A stretch of 64,000 nucleotides of DNA from Pantoea agglomerans NBRC 102470 (GCF_001598475.1 NZ_BCZA01000002.1:248001-312000), one strand, 5' to 3'. Positions 46,822 through 55,730 are shown, counted from the stretch's first letter. Translations and numbers: made by a program. Notes: generated by a model from the letters alone, not told the origin.

Positions 46822-47606
46822 TGATTACTCTCGACAGCAGCCAGCTGGTTCAATGGGTCAGCCAGTTCTTCTGGCCTCTGGTGCGCATCATGGCGCTATT
46901 CGCCACCGCACCGATCCTCAATGAACGATCCGTCAGCAAACGTGTCAAAATCGGTCTGGCGGTAATGATCACCTGGCTGCTGATGCCGCTGTTACCTGCG
47001 GTCAATGTCACCCTGTTTTCCCCTGAGGGCTTCCTGCTACTGATTCAGCAGATGCTGATTGGTATTGCACTCGGCTTCACCATGCAGTTCGCTTTTGCTG
47101 CCGTGCGCCTTGCCGGGGAAGTGATTGGTTTACAGATGGGCATCTCGTTCGCCACCTTTTTCGATCCTGGCAGCCGTCTTAACATGCCGGTGCTGGCCCG
47201 TTTTCTCGACATGCTGGCGATGTTGCTGTTCCTGACCTTTAACGGACACCTGTGGCTGATCTCGCTGCTGGCGGACAGTTTTCATACGCTGCCGATTGGC
47301 GGTCAGCCGCTAAATGCCAATGCGTTTATGGCGCTGGTGAAATCTGGCGGATTAATTTTCCTTAATGGCATGATGTTAGCGCTGCCCTTAATCGTTTTGT
47401 TACTCATGGTAAATCTGGTACTGGGTTTGTTAAACCGTGTTTCACCACAGTTATCAATCTTCGCAATTGGCTTCCCGATTACCTTATCAGTCGGAATTTT
47501 AACCATCAGCTTGCTGATGCCTCTGCTAGCCCCGTTCTGTGAGCATTTGTTCGGTGAAGTATTTGATTTACTCGCCGTGTTCCTGACAGAACTATCCCGT
47601 CCCTGA
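46821..47606 (+). CDS. fliR: Flagellar export gate protein FliR
   Basis: FliR (261 residues) completes the FliPQR gate. It is hydrophobic throughout with about six spans. Typical segments are [21 protein letters not shown] at the start and [20 protein letters not shown] with [17 protein letters not shown]. The ATG at 46821 overlaps the fliQ stop. The longer upstream frame is inside fliQ. It ends the operon-like run. No clear terminator is seen before the rcsA leader. Confidence 0.96.
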   Translation: MITLDSSQLVQWVSQFFWPLVRIMALFATAPILNERSVSKRVKIGLAVMITWLLMPLLPAVNVTLFSPEGFLLLIQQMLIGIALGFTMQFAFAAVRLAGEVIGLQMGISFATFFDPGSRLNMPVLARFLDMLAMLLFLTFNGHLWLISLLADSFHTLPIGGQPLNANAFMALVKSGGLIFLNGMMLALPLIVLLLMVNLVLGLLNRVSPQLSIFAIGFPITLSVGILTISLLMPLLAPFCEHLFGEVFDLLAVFLTELSRP

Positions 47607-48234
47607 ACATTAAGTTTCTAACTATCTTTGCATAACGATACTTAAGTAGCGCAAAACCATCCGTGCATTTTCCGAACCATGTTTTCCAGAATGCAACTAA
47701 GGAAATTCTGATAAACGTGCGGAGAGTCTGAAAATAATTCTTATTAAACCGGGCTTCGCGTATTTTAGTGGGGTGGTTCACAGGAGCGGTCAGACTGTGA
47801 ATGTGCAGGCAAAATCGACAAGACACTGAATTTACAAGAAAAAAATCTTTAAGTGATTTTTCTTGTTAAAAAATGTTTTTTCCGGCATTGTCATCGCACG
47901 CTGAGACATCACACTTTCGTAAAACAAATGTTTTTGAGAATTGTCCTATCAGAAAACTCCGCGTTTTCAAGGATAGTGACCTGGCTCCCAAAAAAATGAG
48001 TCTTACTTAACCTCCGACATTTCACTGGCACTCCCCGCCATGGCCGGAGAATATGTGACGTCATGGCAGCACAAATTTTTTGCAGAACGGGTCAGGGATG
48101 AAGACTTTTACGGGCGTTTGCCTGTTGCCAAACTGCACGAGCAGAATAAAAAAGTACCTAAGAAATCTCTCTCGTACCGCAACGCGTATTCATCGTTGAT
48201 TTAAACGGATAACAAATTGGTGAGGGTCGCTATT
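47607..48234. other. Long rcsA upstream region
   Basis: About 630 bases, AT-rich at the left, holding the rcsA promoter region and an RcsAB-box-like site at 47935-47948. A 54-codon open frame (48040-48204) starts at an ATG without a ribosome site, ends 30 bases before rcsA, and has plausible composition. I leave it uncalled. A long regulated leader is usual for rcsA. Confidence 0.5.
47935..47948 (+). promoter_or_regulatory. RcsAB box upstream of rcsA
   Basis: TGAGAATTGTCCTA matches the RcsAB consensus TAAGAATATTCCTA at 11 of 14 positions. RcsA autoactivation through such a box is established in enterobacteria. Distance to the start is about 290 bases. Confidence 0.65.
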
Positions 48235-48870
48235 ATGCCAACTATTATTATGGATTCCTGCAACTACACACGCCTGGGATTATCAGACTACATGTCTTTA
48301 AAAGGAGTTAAGAAGAAGAATATCTCTTCTGTCTCCGATATTGAGCAACTACAGCAAAAATGTGAGCAATTAAACCCTGGTGTCGTCTTTATTAATGAAG
48401 ATTGCTTCATTCATGAATCTGATTCCAGTGAACGTATCCGCAGCATTATTACGCAGCATCCTGATACGCTGTTCTTTATATTCATGGCGATTAGCAATAT
48501 CCATTTTGAGGAATATCTCTACGTTCGTAAGAACCTGATTATTACATCAAAATCGATGAAGACATCGACCCTGGATTCCTTACTCAGCACCTATTTGCAG
48601 AAGAAGCTTAACCAGTCTGCGCGTATCTCTTCGGGCATGGATGTACATCCATTAACGCTGAGCCAGACTGAGTCAAACATGCTGAAGATGTGGATGTCAG
48701 GTCATGATACCATCCAGATCTCAGATAAAATGCAAATTAAGGCCAAAACGGTATCGTCACACAAAGGTAATATTAAACGCAAAATCAAAACCCATAATAA
48801 GCAGGTTATTTATCATGTGGTGCGTTTAACGGATAATGTGACTTCAGGTATTTACGTTAATATCCGCTGA
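48235..48870 (+). CDS. rcsA: Capsule transcription activator RcsA
   Basis: RcsA (211 residues) pairs with RcsB to activate exopolysaccharide genes and repress flagella. It begins [20 protein letters not shown]. The C-terminal LuxR-type HTH is nearly invariant ([20 protein letters not shown], then [18 protein letters not shown]). The central part follows the Erwinia/Pantoea form more than the E. coli one. ATG 48235 is chosen over a GTG six codons earlier because of this homology and a GAGGG upstream. Lon degradation is expected from the family. Confidence 0.95.
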   Translation: MPTIIMDSCNYTRLGLSDYMSLKGVKKKNISSVSDIEQLQQKCEQLNPGVVFINEDCFIHESDSSERIRSIITQHPDTLFFIFMAISNIHFEEYLYVRKNLIITSKSMKTSTLDSLLSTYLQKKLNQSARISSGMDVHPLTLSQTESNMLKMWMSGHDTIQISDKMQIKAKTVSSHKGNIKRKIKTHNKQVIYHVVRLTDNVTSGIYVNIR

Positions 48871-48885
48871 TCATAACATCTGAAG

Positions 48886-48913
48886 AACCGGCCTCTCTGG
48901 CCGGTTTTTTTTT
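48886..48913 (+). terminator. Rho-independent terminator of rcsA
   Basis: AACCGGCC-TCTCT-GGCCGGTT followed by at least seven Ts. Confidence 0.9.
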
Positions 48914-48948
48914 GCCCGGAATTGCGATCCAGGTCTCACTCTTACTGC

Positions 48949-48975
48949 TAAGCCTTTACGCTCTTTTGCCGATGT
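48949..48975 (+). promoter_or_regulatory. Sigma-28 promoter of the chemoreceptor gene
   Basis: TAAG, 15 bases, GCCGATGT. This is 3/4 and 6/8 against the sigma-28 consensus, 37 bases before the gene start. Confidence 0.7.
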
Positions 48976-49011
48976 TATGCCTTATAACAACAGCCTCAAG
49001 AGAGCAAGGAT

Positions 49012-50718
49012 ATGAACACTGCACGAGATAATAATGGACAGAAAAGCGCAGGCATCTGGCAGAATCTCCGCCTGGTGCCGCTGTTTAGCCTGATCTTCGG
49101 CGGCATTTTGCTGCTGTTCGCACTCTGTATTGGTGTCGCCAGTTACTTTCTGATTTCCGGCAATCACTCCCTCGATGATGCCACGGACGAAATTCAGGTT
49201 CGTATGGGCCTCTCTAACAGTTCAAACCATCTGCGTACTGCGCGCCTGACCATTATTCAGGCCGGTGCCGCCGCGCGTATTGGTGAAATGGACGAGTTTC
49301 GCGCCAATATTGCTGCCGCCGAAAAACGGATCCAGCAGGCAAAAGCTGGCTTCGCGATTTATCAGGCTCGTGAAGTTAAGACGCCCGCGGATATGGAACT
49401 GGATGCCACGCTGCAGGCTCGCTTCAACGATTACATTACCAAAGGCCTGATACCGATGATTGAATCCGGTAAACAGGGCAGCTTTGAGGGCATCATCGCT
49501 CAGGAGACCGATGTAACCCGCAAGCTGGATGACGACTATAACGCGGTGTTGCTGAAGGCGATCAAGATCCGAACTGATCGCGCCAATGCCATTACCGCCC
49601 AGGCCGATCAACAGTCGCGCATCGGCTTTATCTCCATGGCCGTAGCATTCAGTGCCGCCCTGGTGCTGGTGCTGTTGACCTTTGTCTTCCTGCGCCGCGT
49701 GGTGATTAGTCCGCTGCGCCAGTCGGTGCTGCGTATCGAACGCATTGCGCAGGGTGATCTGACCTCCGCTCCCCTGCCCCATGGCCGCAGCGAGATTGGT
49801 ACGCTCATCCATAACCTGCAACTGATGCAGCAGGCGCTGGTAACCACCGTTGGTACGGTGCGTGAAGGCGCCGTCGCGATTTATCAGGGCTCCAGCGAAA
49901 TTTCAGCCGGCAACACCGATCTCTCTTCACGCACCGAGCAGCAGGCTGCGGCACTGGAGCAGACCGCAGCCAGCATGGAACAGCTTACCGCTACGGTGAA
50001 GCAGAACGCCGAGAATGCGCATCACGCCAGCCAGCTGGCCGCGGATGCCTCGGGCAAAGCGCGCAGCGGTGGCGAGCTGGTGAGCAGCGTCGTGAAAACC
50101 ATGACCAATATTTCCGGCAGCTCGAAAAAAATCGCTGAGATCACCAACGTCATTAACAGTATTGCGTTTCAGACCAACATCCTGGCGCTGAATGCGGCGG
50201 TAGAAGCGGCGCGTGCCGGTGAGCAGGGTCGTGGCTTTGCGGTGGTGGCCAGCGAAGTGCGTAATCTGGCCCAGCGCAGTGCGCAGGCGGCGAAAGAGAT
50301 TGAATCGCTGATTGCTGAGTCCGTCACGCTGATCAATGACGGTTCGCATCAGGTTGGCGCAGCCGGTAGCACCATGGGTGAGATTGTCGAAGCCGTACGA
50401 CGCGTTACCGATATTATGTCGGAGATCGCGGCGGCGTCAGACGAGCAGAGCCGTGGTATTCAGCAGGTGAGCCAGGCGGTCACCGAAATGGATAACGTCA
50501 CCCAGCAGAACGCCTCGCTGGTGGAAGAAGCCTCCGCCGCAGCGGCCTCGCTGGAAGATCAGGCGGGTAAACTGACGCAGGCGGTCGCGGCATTCCGCCT
50601 GCAGGACACGCCTGCAACCACAGGTGTGGCTGCACGCGTCTCTTCACCGTTAAAGACACCGGCTCTGGCACCCCGTCCGGCGCTGGCAGGCGGCAGCGAT
50701 AACTGGGAAACCTTCTGA
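49012..50718 (+). CDS. Methyl-accepting chemotaxis protein (Tar/Tsr type)
   Basis: This 568-residue transmembrane chemoreceptor has TM1 at about residues 25-48, a periplasmic four-helix domain of the TarH type, TM2 at about 203-222, a HAMP domain, and the signalling hairpin with the invariant tip (NSIAFQTNILALNAAVEAARAG). It ends in NWETF, the CheR/CheB tethering pentapeptide, so it is a high-abundance-type receptor. Ligand is not predictable. It is expressed from its own sigma-28 promoter between rcsA and dsrB, a position not occupied by a receptor in E. coli. Confidence 0.93.
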   Translation: MNTARDNNGQKSAGIWQNLRLVPLFSLIFGGILLLFALCIGVASYFLISGNHSLDDATDEIQVRMGLSNSSNHLRTARLTIIQAGAAARIGEMDEFRANIAAAEKRIQQAKAGFAIYQAREVKTPADMELDATLQARFNDYITKGLIPMIESGKQGSFEGIIAQETDVTRKLDDDYNAVLLKAIKIRTDRANAITAQADQQSRIGFISMAVAFSAALVLVLLTFVFLRRVVISPLRQSVLRIERIAQGDLTSAPLPHGRSEIGTLIHNLQLMQQALVTTVGTVREGAVAIYQGSSEISAGNTDLSSRTEQQAAALEQTAASMEQLTATVKQNAENAHHASQLAADASGKARSGGELVSSVVKTMTNISGSSKKIAEITNVINSIAFQTNILALNAAVEAARAGEQGRGFAVVASEVRNLAQRSAQAAKEIESLIAESVTLINDGSHQVGAAGSTMGEIVEAVRRVTDIMSEIAAASDEQSRGIQQVSQAVTEMDNVTQQNASLVEEASAAAASLEDQAGKLTQAVAAFRLQDTPATTGVAARVSSPLKTPALAPRPALAGGSDNWETF

Positions 50719-50771
50719 GGTTATAGCGGTTAACCGTCAGCGGCTGATGTCCGCCGCGTAATCTCCGACAG

Positions 50772-50812
50772 CAAAAAGCCGCCTTTCCGGTAAACGGAAA
50801 GGCGGCTTTTTT
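50772..50812. terminator. Bidirectional terminator between chemoreceptor and dsrB
   Basis: A 15-bp stem AAAAGCCGCCTTTCC / GGAAAGGCGGCTTTT with runs of A and T on the two sides, serving both convergent genes. Confidence 0.9.
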
Positions 50813-50826
50813 ATTGCGCGTCAGGC

Positions 50827-51021
50827 TCAGGCTTCGTGGTAAGGCTCCACGAAAATCCCATCCGGCTGCTGCGTCTCGTTAAAAAACCAGATGCCCAGCG
50901 GATAATCTTCCAGCGCCACCAGGAACATGGTGCCTTCATTAAACGGCTCCATAGCCAGAATGGTGCCAACACGACGCGGGCCGCCATCGGTTTTGACGCT
51001 GACGCGGTCATTTACCTTCAT
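50827..51021 (-). CDS. dsrB: DsrB family protein
   Basis: This 64-residue protein begins [17 protein letters not shown] and has the SH3-like strand pattern [20 protein letters not shown], near-identical to E. coli DsrB (62 residues). Function is unknown. In E. coli expression is RpoS-linked. Its position next to rcsA, yodD and dsrA is conserved. The alternative minus-strand frame is a shadow. Confidence 0.93.
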   Translation of the reverse strand: MKVNDRVSVKTDGGPRRVGTILAMEPFNEGTMFLVALEDYPLGIWFFNETQQPDGIFVEPYHEA

Positions 51022-51083
51022 TTCGGTTCTCCAGATTATTGACTGAGTACAGTCTAAACGAAGAACCGTGGCGATGCAGCGCG

Positions 51084-51242
51084 TTAGCGGCGGGCAATGA
51101 CCCAGACGGCATGGATGATACCGGGGATATAACCACAGAGTGTCAGCAGGATATTCAGCCAGAAGGCGCCGCCAAAACCAACCTGCATAAACACGCCCAG
51201 TGGTGGCAGCAGAATAGCGATAATAATTCGTAAGATGTCCAT
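51084..51242 (-). CDS. Pmp3/YqaE-family small membrane protein
   Basis: This 52-residue proteolipid-type protein has two hydrophobic spans. The family signature is visible: [20 protein letters not shown] and then [19 protein letters not shown]. Pmp3 proteins are induced by salt, cold or membrane stress and influence membrane potential. The start is ATG 51242, with AAGGA six bases before it. An ATG two codons earlier touches that site. It is too short for most ORF thresholds but unambiguous. Confidence 0.92.
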   Translation of the reverse strand: MDILRIIIAILLPPLGVFMQVGFGGAFWLNILLTLCGYIPGIIHAVWVIARR

Positions 51243-51558
51243 AACCATTCCTTTAGGTATTGATAAAAATCAGCTTTATCGCTAACTATAGCTGATTCTG
51301 CTCTGTTTAGTCGAAAAGTCAGGTAAATCTGAGTAAGGAGAAACTTTTGCAATTCCTTAACATTTCACCGCAAGACTTCTTACGCGTCAGACCTTTAAAC
51401 TCTTCTCACTGCACCACCCCATAGGTGCAGCCAACCTGAAAGTAACAAGGATTTTGCCCGCGCAGCGCGGGCTTTTTTTTTGCCTGCGATCTCTCCGCTC
51501 CCGCCTTTCTGCCCTGCGTTCTATACTCATTACTCTGTTTGCTCTCAGGAGTCAGAAA
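51243..51558. other. Intergenic region with orphan terminator
   Basis: About 315 bases. It holds the upstream region of the Pmp3 gene, an orphan plus-strand terminator, and the yodD promoter with a CTATACT extended -10 (typical of sigma-S use). No gene is seen. Confidence 0.5.
51456..51480 (+). terminator. Orphan plus-strand terminator upstream of yodD
   Basis: GCCCGCG-CAG-CGCGGGC followed by eight or more Ts. No plus-strand gene precedes it after the chemoreceptor terminator, so it may end an unannotated short RNA. Confidence 0.7.
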
Positions 51559-51792
51559 ATGACAGACGAAAAACAGCACGGCGATGCTCAGCCATCCGAT
51601 CTGCAGATTGATGTCGAAGGTTTACTGGCGGCAATTCAGGCCAGAACGTCGGGAGAGGTACGAGAGTATATGGAGCAGGATCAGACGCCACGGCTGGAAG
51701 TAGAAGGCCGGGTTTTCCACTCCTATAGCGAACTGGCGGAGGCGTTTGAAATTGATATTTGTGATTATCGCGCCTATGAAGCGAACCGCTGA
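51559..51792 (+). CDS. yodD: YodD-family stress protein (DUF2525)
   Basis: This 77-residue protein has the YodD pattern: VDVxxLLAAI near residue 17, RVFHSYSELAEAFEIDICDY at the C-terminal half and ending EANR. In E. coli yodD is induced by peroxide and acid stress. The start at ATG 51559 has CAGGAG upstream. The longer upstream frame crosses the terminator and promoter. Synteny with dsrB and yedP supports the call. Confidence 0.88.
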   Translation: MTDEKQHGDAQPSDLQIDVEGLLAAIQARTSGEVREYMEQDQTPRLEVEGRVFHSYSELAEAFEIDICDYRAYEANR

Positions 51793-51802
51793 AATCGATT
51801 TC

Positions 51803-51868
51803 AAAAAAAACCCGGCGGGAAGGCCGGGTAAAAAATCAATTCGTTACACCAGGGAATTCTTAACACCT
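51803..51868 (-). ncRNA. dsrA: DsrA-like small RNA, short form
   Basis: On the minus strand the 16-base word CCTGGTGTAACGAATT is identical to the region of E. coli DsrA that pairs with the rpoS leader, and the gene lies between yodD and yedP as dsrA does in E. coli. The RNA then runs into a T stretch and a terminator hairpin ACCCGGC / GCCGGGT with eight Ts. The middle stem-loop of E. coli DsrA (the hns-pairing part) appears to be missing, giving about 65 bases instead of 87. It should stimulate rpoS translation with Hfq. Confidence 0.8.
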
Positions 51869-51872
51869 CTGC

Positions 51873-51900
51873 AGATTACCCTTTCCCGACTCCGAAACAA
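51873..51900 (-). promoter_or_regulatory. Promoter of the DsrA-like RNA
   Basis: On the minus strand TTGTTT, 16 bases, TAATCT, with the predicted start a few bases before the conserved pairing region. Confidence 0.6.
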
Positions 51901-52144
51901 GCATCAGATATGCACGTTTCTGCAACCGATCGGGTAATTATGGAGCGACAGTTACCAAAAACACCGCGCCCGCCAGTGACTTAGCCCTGCACACTTCTTG
52001 CATACCCACTTTTACTGCGGTTTCGTTTTAAGAATTATCCTGGATTTCCAGCCAGCGTGGCAGGAAAAAAAGTGTGAGCCATATTCAACTATAATATTGA
52101 AAAATCGCCGCTTTAGCCGCGAATGTGATGAAAGGAGCCTGTAA

Positions 52145-52936
52145 ATGCCCGATCTCCACCAGCCGTTAATGATAATTACCGATCTGGATGGTTCGTTACT
52201 CGACCATCATACCTATCGCTGGGATGCGGCCACCGAATGGCTTACCACGCTAAAGCAGTACGCTGTTCCGCTGGTGATCTGTTCCAGTAAAACGGCAGCC
52301 GAGATTATTCCGCTGCAAAAAAGGCTTGGCATCAGCGGTTCACCGTTTATTGCTGAAAACGGTGCCGTGGTGCAAACGCATGATCAGCAGCGTATTCGCC
52401 TGCCCGATAACACCCTGACCTATGACGCTATCTGCCAGCGGCTGGCTGCCTTGAAAACAGCGTACCGTTTTACCGGCTTTCATGATTTCTCTGATCCGGA
52501 AGTGGCCGCAATGACCGGCCTGAGTGAGGCGGATGCAGAACTGTCGCGTCAGCGCGATGCGTCAGAAGTGATTGTCTGGCGCGACAGTGACGAGGCGTTT
52601 GACCAGTTCCATGACGCACTGCGTGCAGAGGGCCTGGCGCTGACCCAGGGCGGGCGTTTCTGGCATGTGATGCCTGCGGGCAGCGGCAAAGGCGAAGCCC
52701 TGCGCTGGCTGCTGGCGCATTCACCCGGTGAGGCACGCGTGACCATCGGACTGGGTGACGGCCCTAACGATGCGCCGATGCTGGATGCGGTTGATTATGC
52801 GGTCGTAATTAAGGGCTACAGTAAAACACCGGTGACACTCAGCCGATCCGATCAGCAGCAGATCTATCACACAGCTCACCATGGCCCTGAGGGCTGGCGT
52901 GAAGGACTGGACTATTTTTTGACTCAACCTCAATGA
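52145..52936 (+). CDS. yedP: Mannosyl-3-phosphoglycerate phosphatase family protein YedP
   Basis: This 263-residue HAD phosphatase of the MPGP type has the nucleophile motif ITDLDGSLLD (Asp13, Asp15) and later GLGDGPNDAPML motif IV. The family removes phosphate from mannosyl- or glucosyl-3-phosphoglycerate. The next gene encodes a matching glycosyltransferase, so a two-step route to glucosylglycerate or mannosylglycerate, a compatible solute, is likely. AAAGGAGCC precedes the start. Confidence 0.92.
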   Translation: MPDLHQPLMIITDLDGSLLDHHTYRWDAATEWLTTLKQYAVPLVICSSKTAAEIIPLQKRLGISGSPFIAENGAVVQTHDQQRIRLPDNTLTYDAICQRLAALKTAYRFTGFHDFSDPEVAAMTGLSEADAELSRQRDASEVIVWRDSDEAFDQFHDALRAEGLALTQGGRFWHVMPAGSGKGEALRWLLAHSPGEARVTIGLGDGPNDAPMLDAVDYAVVIKGYSKTPVTLSRSDQQQIYHTAHHGPEGWREGLDYFLTQPQ

Positions 52937-52966
52937 GCTGCCCACGGGCATTAAAAGGATGATGCG

Positions 52967-54187
52967 ATGAGTGACTTTTATCAGAATGGCGTAATCACCA
53001 ACTTTCACAACCTCACCCACCGTAGCGTGGAGTCGCTGGAAAAAGAGATGGTACGCTTTGCCCGCAAACGCAAAATGGGGCTGATCCTGCCATCGCTGTT
53101 TTCCGAACTTGAAGGCCCGGCGCTGACGAAAATCGTCGATGAGCTGGCTAAAGTGCCCTATCTGGATGAAATTGTGATTGGGCTGGATCGCGCCGACCGC
53201 GACCAGTTCCTGTTTGCCCGCGAGTTTTTCTCCCGTCTGCCGCAACGGCATCGCATTCTGTGGAACGATGGCCCGCGTCTGAAGGCGATTGATGCCGAGC
53301 TGGATAAAGAGGGTTTATCACCCACTAATCCCGGCAAAGGTCGCAACGTCTGGTTCTGCACCGGCTATACGCTCGCGTCAGACCGTACCAGCTGTGTGGC
53401 TCTGCATGACTGCGATATCGTCACCTATGAGCGCGGAATGCTGGCACGCCTGCTCTACCCGGTGGCGAACCCGGCATTTCAGTATGAGTTCTGTAAGGGG
53501 TTTTATGCGCGCGTCGCGGATGGCAAGCTTAATGGCCGCGTGGGACGTCTGCTGGTGGGTCCGCTGCTGCGATCGCTGCAGAAAGTTTATGGCCATTCAG
53601 AATATCTGGAATATCTGTCGAGCTTCCGCTATCCGCTCTCCGGGGAGTTCGCCATGCGGACGCATGTGCTGAACGGGATTAAAATCCCCGGCGACTGGGG
53701 GCTGGAGATTGGCGTGCTGTCGGAGATTTACCGTAACTACACCACCCGCCAGTCGTGCCAGGTTGAGATCGCCGATAACTACGATCACAAGCATCAGCCG
53801 CTGGCTGAAGATGATGGCACCGGCGGCCTGAAGCGCATGAGCAGCGATATCGTCCAGTCACTGCTGCGTAAGCTCGCCACCATGGGTGTGCCGCTGACCA
53901 GCGACTCGTTCCGGGTGCTGAAAGCAACCTATTATCGTAATGCGCTGGATATGATGGAGACCTATAACCACGAGGCGGCGATGAACGGGCTGAAGTTTGA
54001 TCAGCATGTGGAAGAGGCAGCGGTAGAGATGTTTACCCAGTCGATTCTGGAAGCGGGTCAGGCGTTTATTGAGCGTCCTAACGATAAGCCGTTTATACCA
54101 AGCTGGAGTCGCGTCCAGTCAGCCTTCCCGGATGTGCTGCAGCGAATCTATCAGGCGGTTGAAGAAGATAACGACGGTAACGTCTGA
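52967..54187 (+). CDS. Glucosyl-3-phosphoglycerate synthase-like glycosyltransferase
   Basis: This 406-residue GT-A fold enzyme resembles GpgS (GT81). It has the nucleotide-sugar site LILPSLFSELEGPALTKIVD, the DxD motif as Asp148-Cys-Asp150 (ALHDCDIVTYE), and the acceptor region PLSGEFAMRTHVLNGIKIPGDWG-type. It would transfer glucose from an NDP-sugar to 3-phosphoglycerate. It lies 30 bases after yedP with AAAGGATG upstream, as an operon. E. coli has yedP without this partner nearby, so the pair here is more complete. Confidence 0.8.
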   Translation: MSDFYQNGVITNFHNLTHRSVESLEKEMVRFARKRKMGLILPSLFSELEGPALTKIVDELAKVPYLDEIVIGLDRADRDQFLFAREFFSRLPQRHRILWNDGPRLKAIDAELDKEGLSPTNPGKGRNVWFCTGYTLASDRTSCVALHDCDIVTYERGMLARLLYPVANPAFQYEFCKGFYARVADGKLNGRVGRLLVGPLLRSLQKVYGHSEYLEYLSSFRYPLSGEFAMRTHVLNGIKIPGDWGLEIGVLSEIYRNYTTRQSCQVEIADNYDHKHQPLAEDDGTGGLKRMSSDIVQSLLRKLATMGVPLTSDSFRVLKATYYRNALDMMETYNHEAAMNGLKFDQHVEEAAVEMFTQSILEAGQAFIERPNDKPFIPSWSRVQSAFPDVLQRIYQAVEEDNDGNV

Positions 54188-54272
54188 AAACAGGGCGGCA
54201 CAGGGAGCGTGCCGGGCCAGAAAAAGCAGAAACCGGGCCTGGCGGGTCGCAGAACCCACAGGCCTGATGCTG

Positions 54273-54452
54273 TCAGCCCGCCAGTTGCTGCGCGGGATTC
54301 AGAGCGCAGAGCTCATCGCTGCGAAAGGCTTCGCTGCGCACGGCATAGCCGTAGTACCAGCGGCACTCCACCATGCCACTCGCGTAGCCGGTCACCACCA
54401 TCGTCTGCCCTTCTTCCTTATGCTGCACTTCTTCACTGATTGCGAAAACCAT
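54273..54452 (-). CDS. yodC: YodC-family small protein (DUF2158)
   Basis: This 59-residue protein closely follows E. coli YodC: TGYASGMVECRWYYGYAVR here against TGYSSGMVECRWYDGYGVK. YodC is a short SH3-like protein of unknown function. AGGAG stands six to seven bases before the ATG. It ends about 85 bases from the convergent glycosyltransferase gene. It is too short for most automatic calls but well supported. Confidence 0.9.
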   Translation of the reverse strand: MVFAISEEVQHKEEGQTMVVTGYASGMVECRWYYGYAVRSEAFRSDELCALNPAQQLAG

Positions 54453-54592
54453 GATGCGCTCCTTTTATTAACCTGAGTGTTATTAACCTGAGTGATTATT
54501 TTCTTTATAGCAGGCGAATAACGTTCCTGCCTGTTAAGGCACGCAAAAAAAGGGCAAATTAGGAATTAATCAGCTGGATATGCGGAAAATAA

Positions 54593-54622
54593 AAAAAGCG
54601 GATAAAAAAACTTATCCGCTTT
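54593..54622 (-). terminator. Terminator of the 43-residue gene
   Basis: AAAGCGGATAA / TTATCCGCTTT stem, with TTTTATT following on the minus strand. Confidence 0.85.
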
Positions 54623-54643
54623 GATGAAGTATTGACGCTGACG

Positions 54644-54775
54644 TCAGATTTTACAGCCTTCGCAATCGGCTTCGTCGCCGAGATCATCCGGCACTTCGCT
54701 GGCTTTTTTCTCTGCTTTCGCTTCAGCCTGCTCCAGCTGTGCGTCGATATCAAATTCAAACATGTCGTCGTTCAT
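54644..54775 (-). CDS. Small acidic protein with C-terminal CxxC
   Basis: This 43-residue protein (MNDDMFEFDIDAQLEQAEAK..DEADCEGCKI) is strongly acidic and helical, with a Cys-x-x-Cys pair three residues from the end. AGGAG lies seven bases before the ATG. An ATG two codons earlier overlaps it. A strong terminator follows. I recognise no family. The pair of cysteines could bind metal or be redox-active. It stands downstream of yedI on the same strand. Confidence 0.65.
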   Translation of the reverse strand: MNDDMFEFDIDAQLEQAEAKAEKKASEVPDDLGDEADCEGCKI

Positions 54776-54808
54776 CGTCATTCTCCTGACCGTAAATCAC
54801 AGTGCGCT

Positions 54809-55720
54809 TTATACCGATTTTCCGCGCACTCTGGCAATAAGGTTGACCACTAACAGCACGATCGACCCAATGATAAAGCCGAGCACCAGGTTGGCGCCGT
54901 TGCTGAGCAGCATAGCGATCCAGCCGCTGAAGCCACTGCTGACTTCCTCGATCAGATGATGCAGCGGTGCGATGCCGTGTACCACAATACCGCCGCCGAC
55001 CAGGAACATGGCGATGGTACCGACCACCGAGAGGATCTTCATCAGCCAGGGCGCGGCAGCCAGCAGCACACTACCCAAACCCTGCGCAAGGCGGGACGGT
55101 TTCTCACGCAACCAGAATCCGAAGTCATCAATTTTTACGATGGCCGCCACGATGCCGTAAACGCCTACCGTAACCAGAATTGCGATGCCCGCCAGGATAA
55201 TCACCTGGTTGAGCAGCGGCGATTCCGACACGATGCCTAAGGTAATCGCAACAATTTCGGCTGACAGAATGAAATCGGTGCGCACCGCGCCTTTGATCTT
55301 CTTCTTCTCAAACTCTGCCGCATTCTGATTCGCCAGCGAATCGAGTCGCTGCTGACGCGCTTCCGGTGATTTGCTCTGCTTGTCATGCTGCAAACTGTGC
55401 ATCACCTTCTCCACGCCTTCGTAGCAGAGATAGGCACCGCCAATCATCAGCAGCGGCGTAATCAGCCAGGGCGCAAACGCGGAGATAATCAGCGCCAGTG
55501 GCACCAGGATCAGTTTGTTAAGAAACGATCCTTTGGCAACGCCCCATACTACCGGCAGCTCACGGTTGGCTTTTACGCCGCTGACCTGCTGAGCATTCAG
55601 CGACAGATCGTCGCCCAGTACGCCAGCGGTCTTTTTCGCCGCCACTTTCCCCATGACGGAAATATCGTCCAGAAGTGTTGCAATATCATCAAGTAAAGTC
55701 AGTAAACTGGTTCCCGCCAA
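54809..55720 (-). CDS. yedI: DUF808 family membrane protein YedI
   Basis: This 303-residue integral membrane protein has the DUF808 start [18 protein letters not shown] and then [24 protein letters not shown], followed by about six spans. It matches E. coli YedI. Function is unknown. The start is a TTG at 55720, seven bases after AAGGA, which itself overlaps the stop codon of the upstream gene. A longer frame beginning at another TTG (55771) runs inside that gene and lacks a ribosome site. The small acidic gene follows. Confidence 0.9.
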   Translation of the reverse strand: MAGTSLLTLLDDIATLLDDISVMGKVAAKKTAGVLGDDLSLNAQQVSGVKANRELPVVWGVAKGSFLNKLILVPLALIISAFAPWLITPLLMIGGAYLCYEGVEKVMHSLQHDKQSKSPEARQQRLDSLANQNAAEFEKKKIKGAVRTDFILSAEIVAITLGIVSESPLLNQVIILAGIAILVTVGVYGIVAAIVKIDDFGFWLREKPSRLAQGLGSVLLAAAPWLMKILSVVGTIAMFLVGGGIVVHGIAPLHHLIEEVSSGFSGWIAMLLSNGANLVLGFIIGSIVLLVVNLIARVRGKSV

Positions 55721-55730
55721 AATCTTATCC

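Larger units (their letters stand above)
51793..52144. other. yodD-yedP intergenic region with sRNA gene
   Basis: About 350 bases. The left part carries the minus-strand DsrA-like RNA. The right part is the yedP upstream region and is AT-rich near 52060-52130. No protein gene is seen. Confidence 0.6.
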
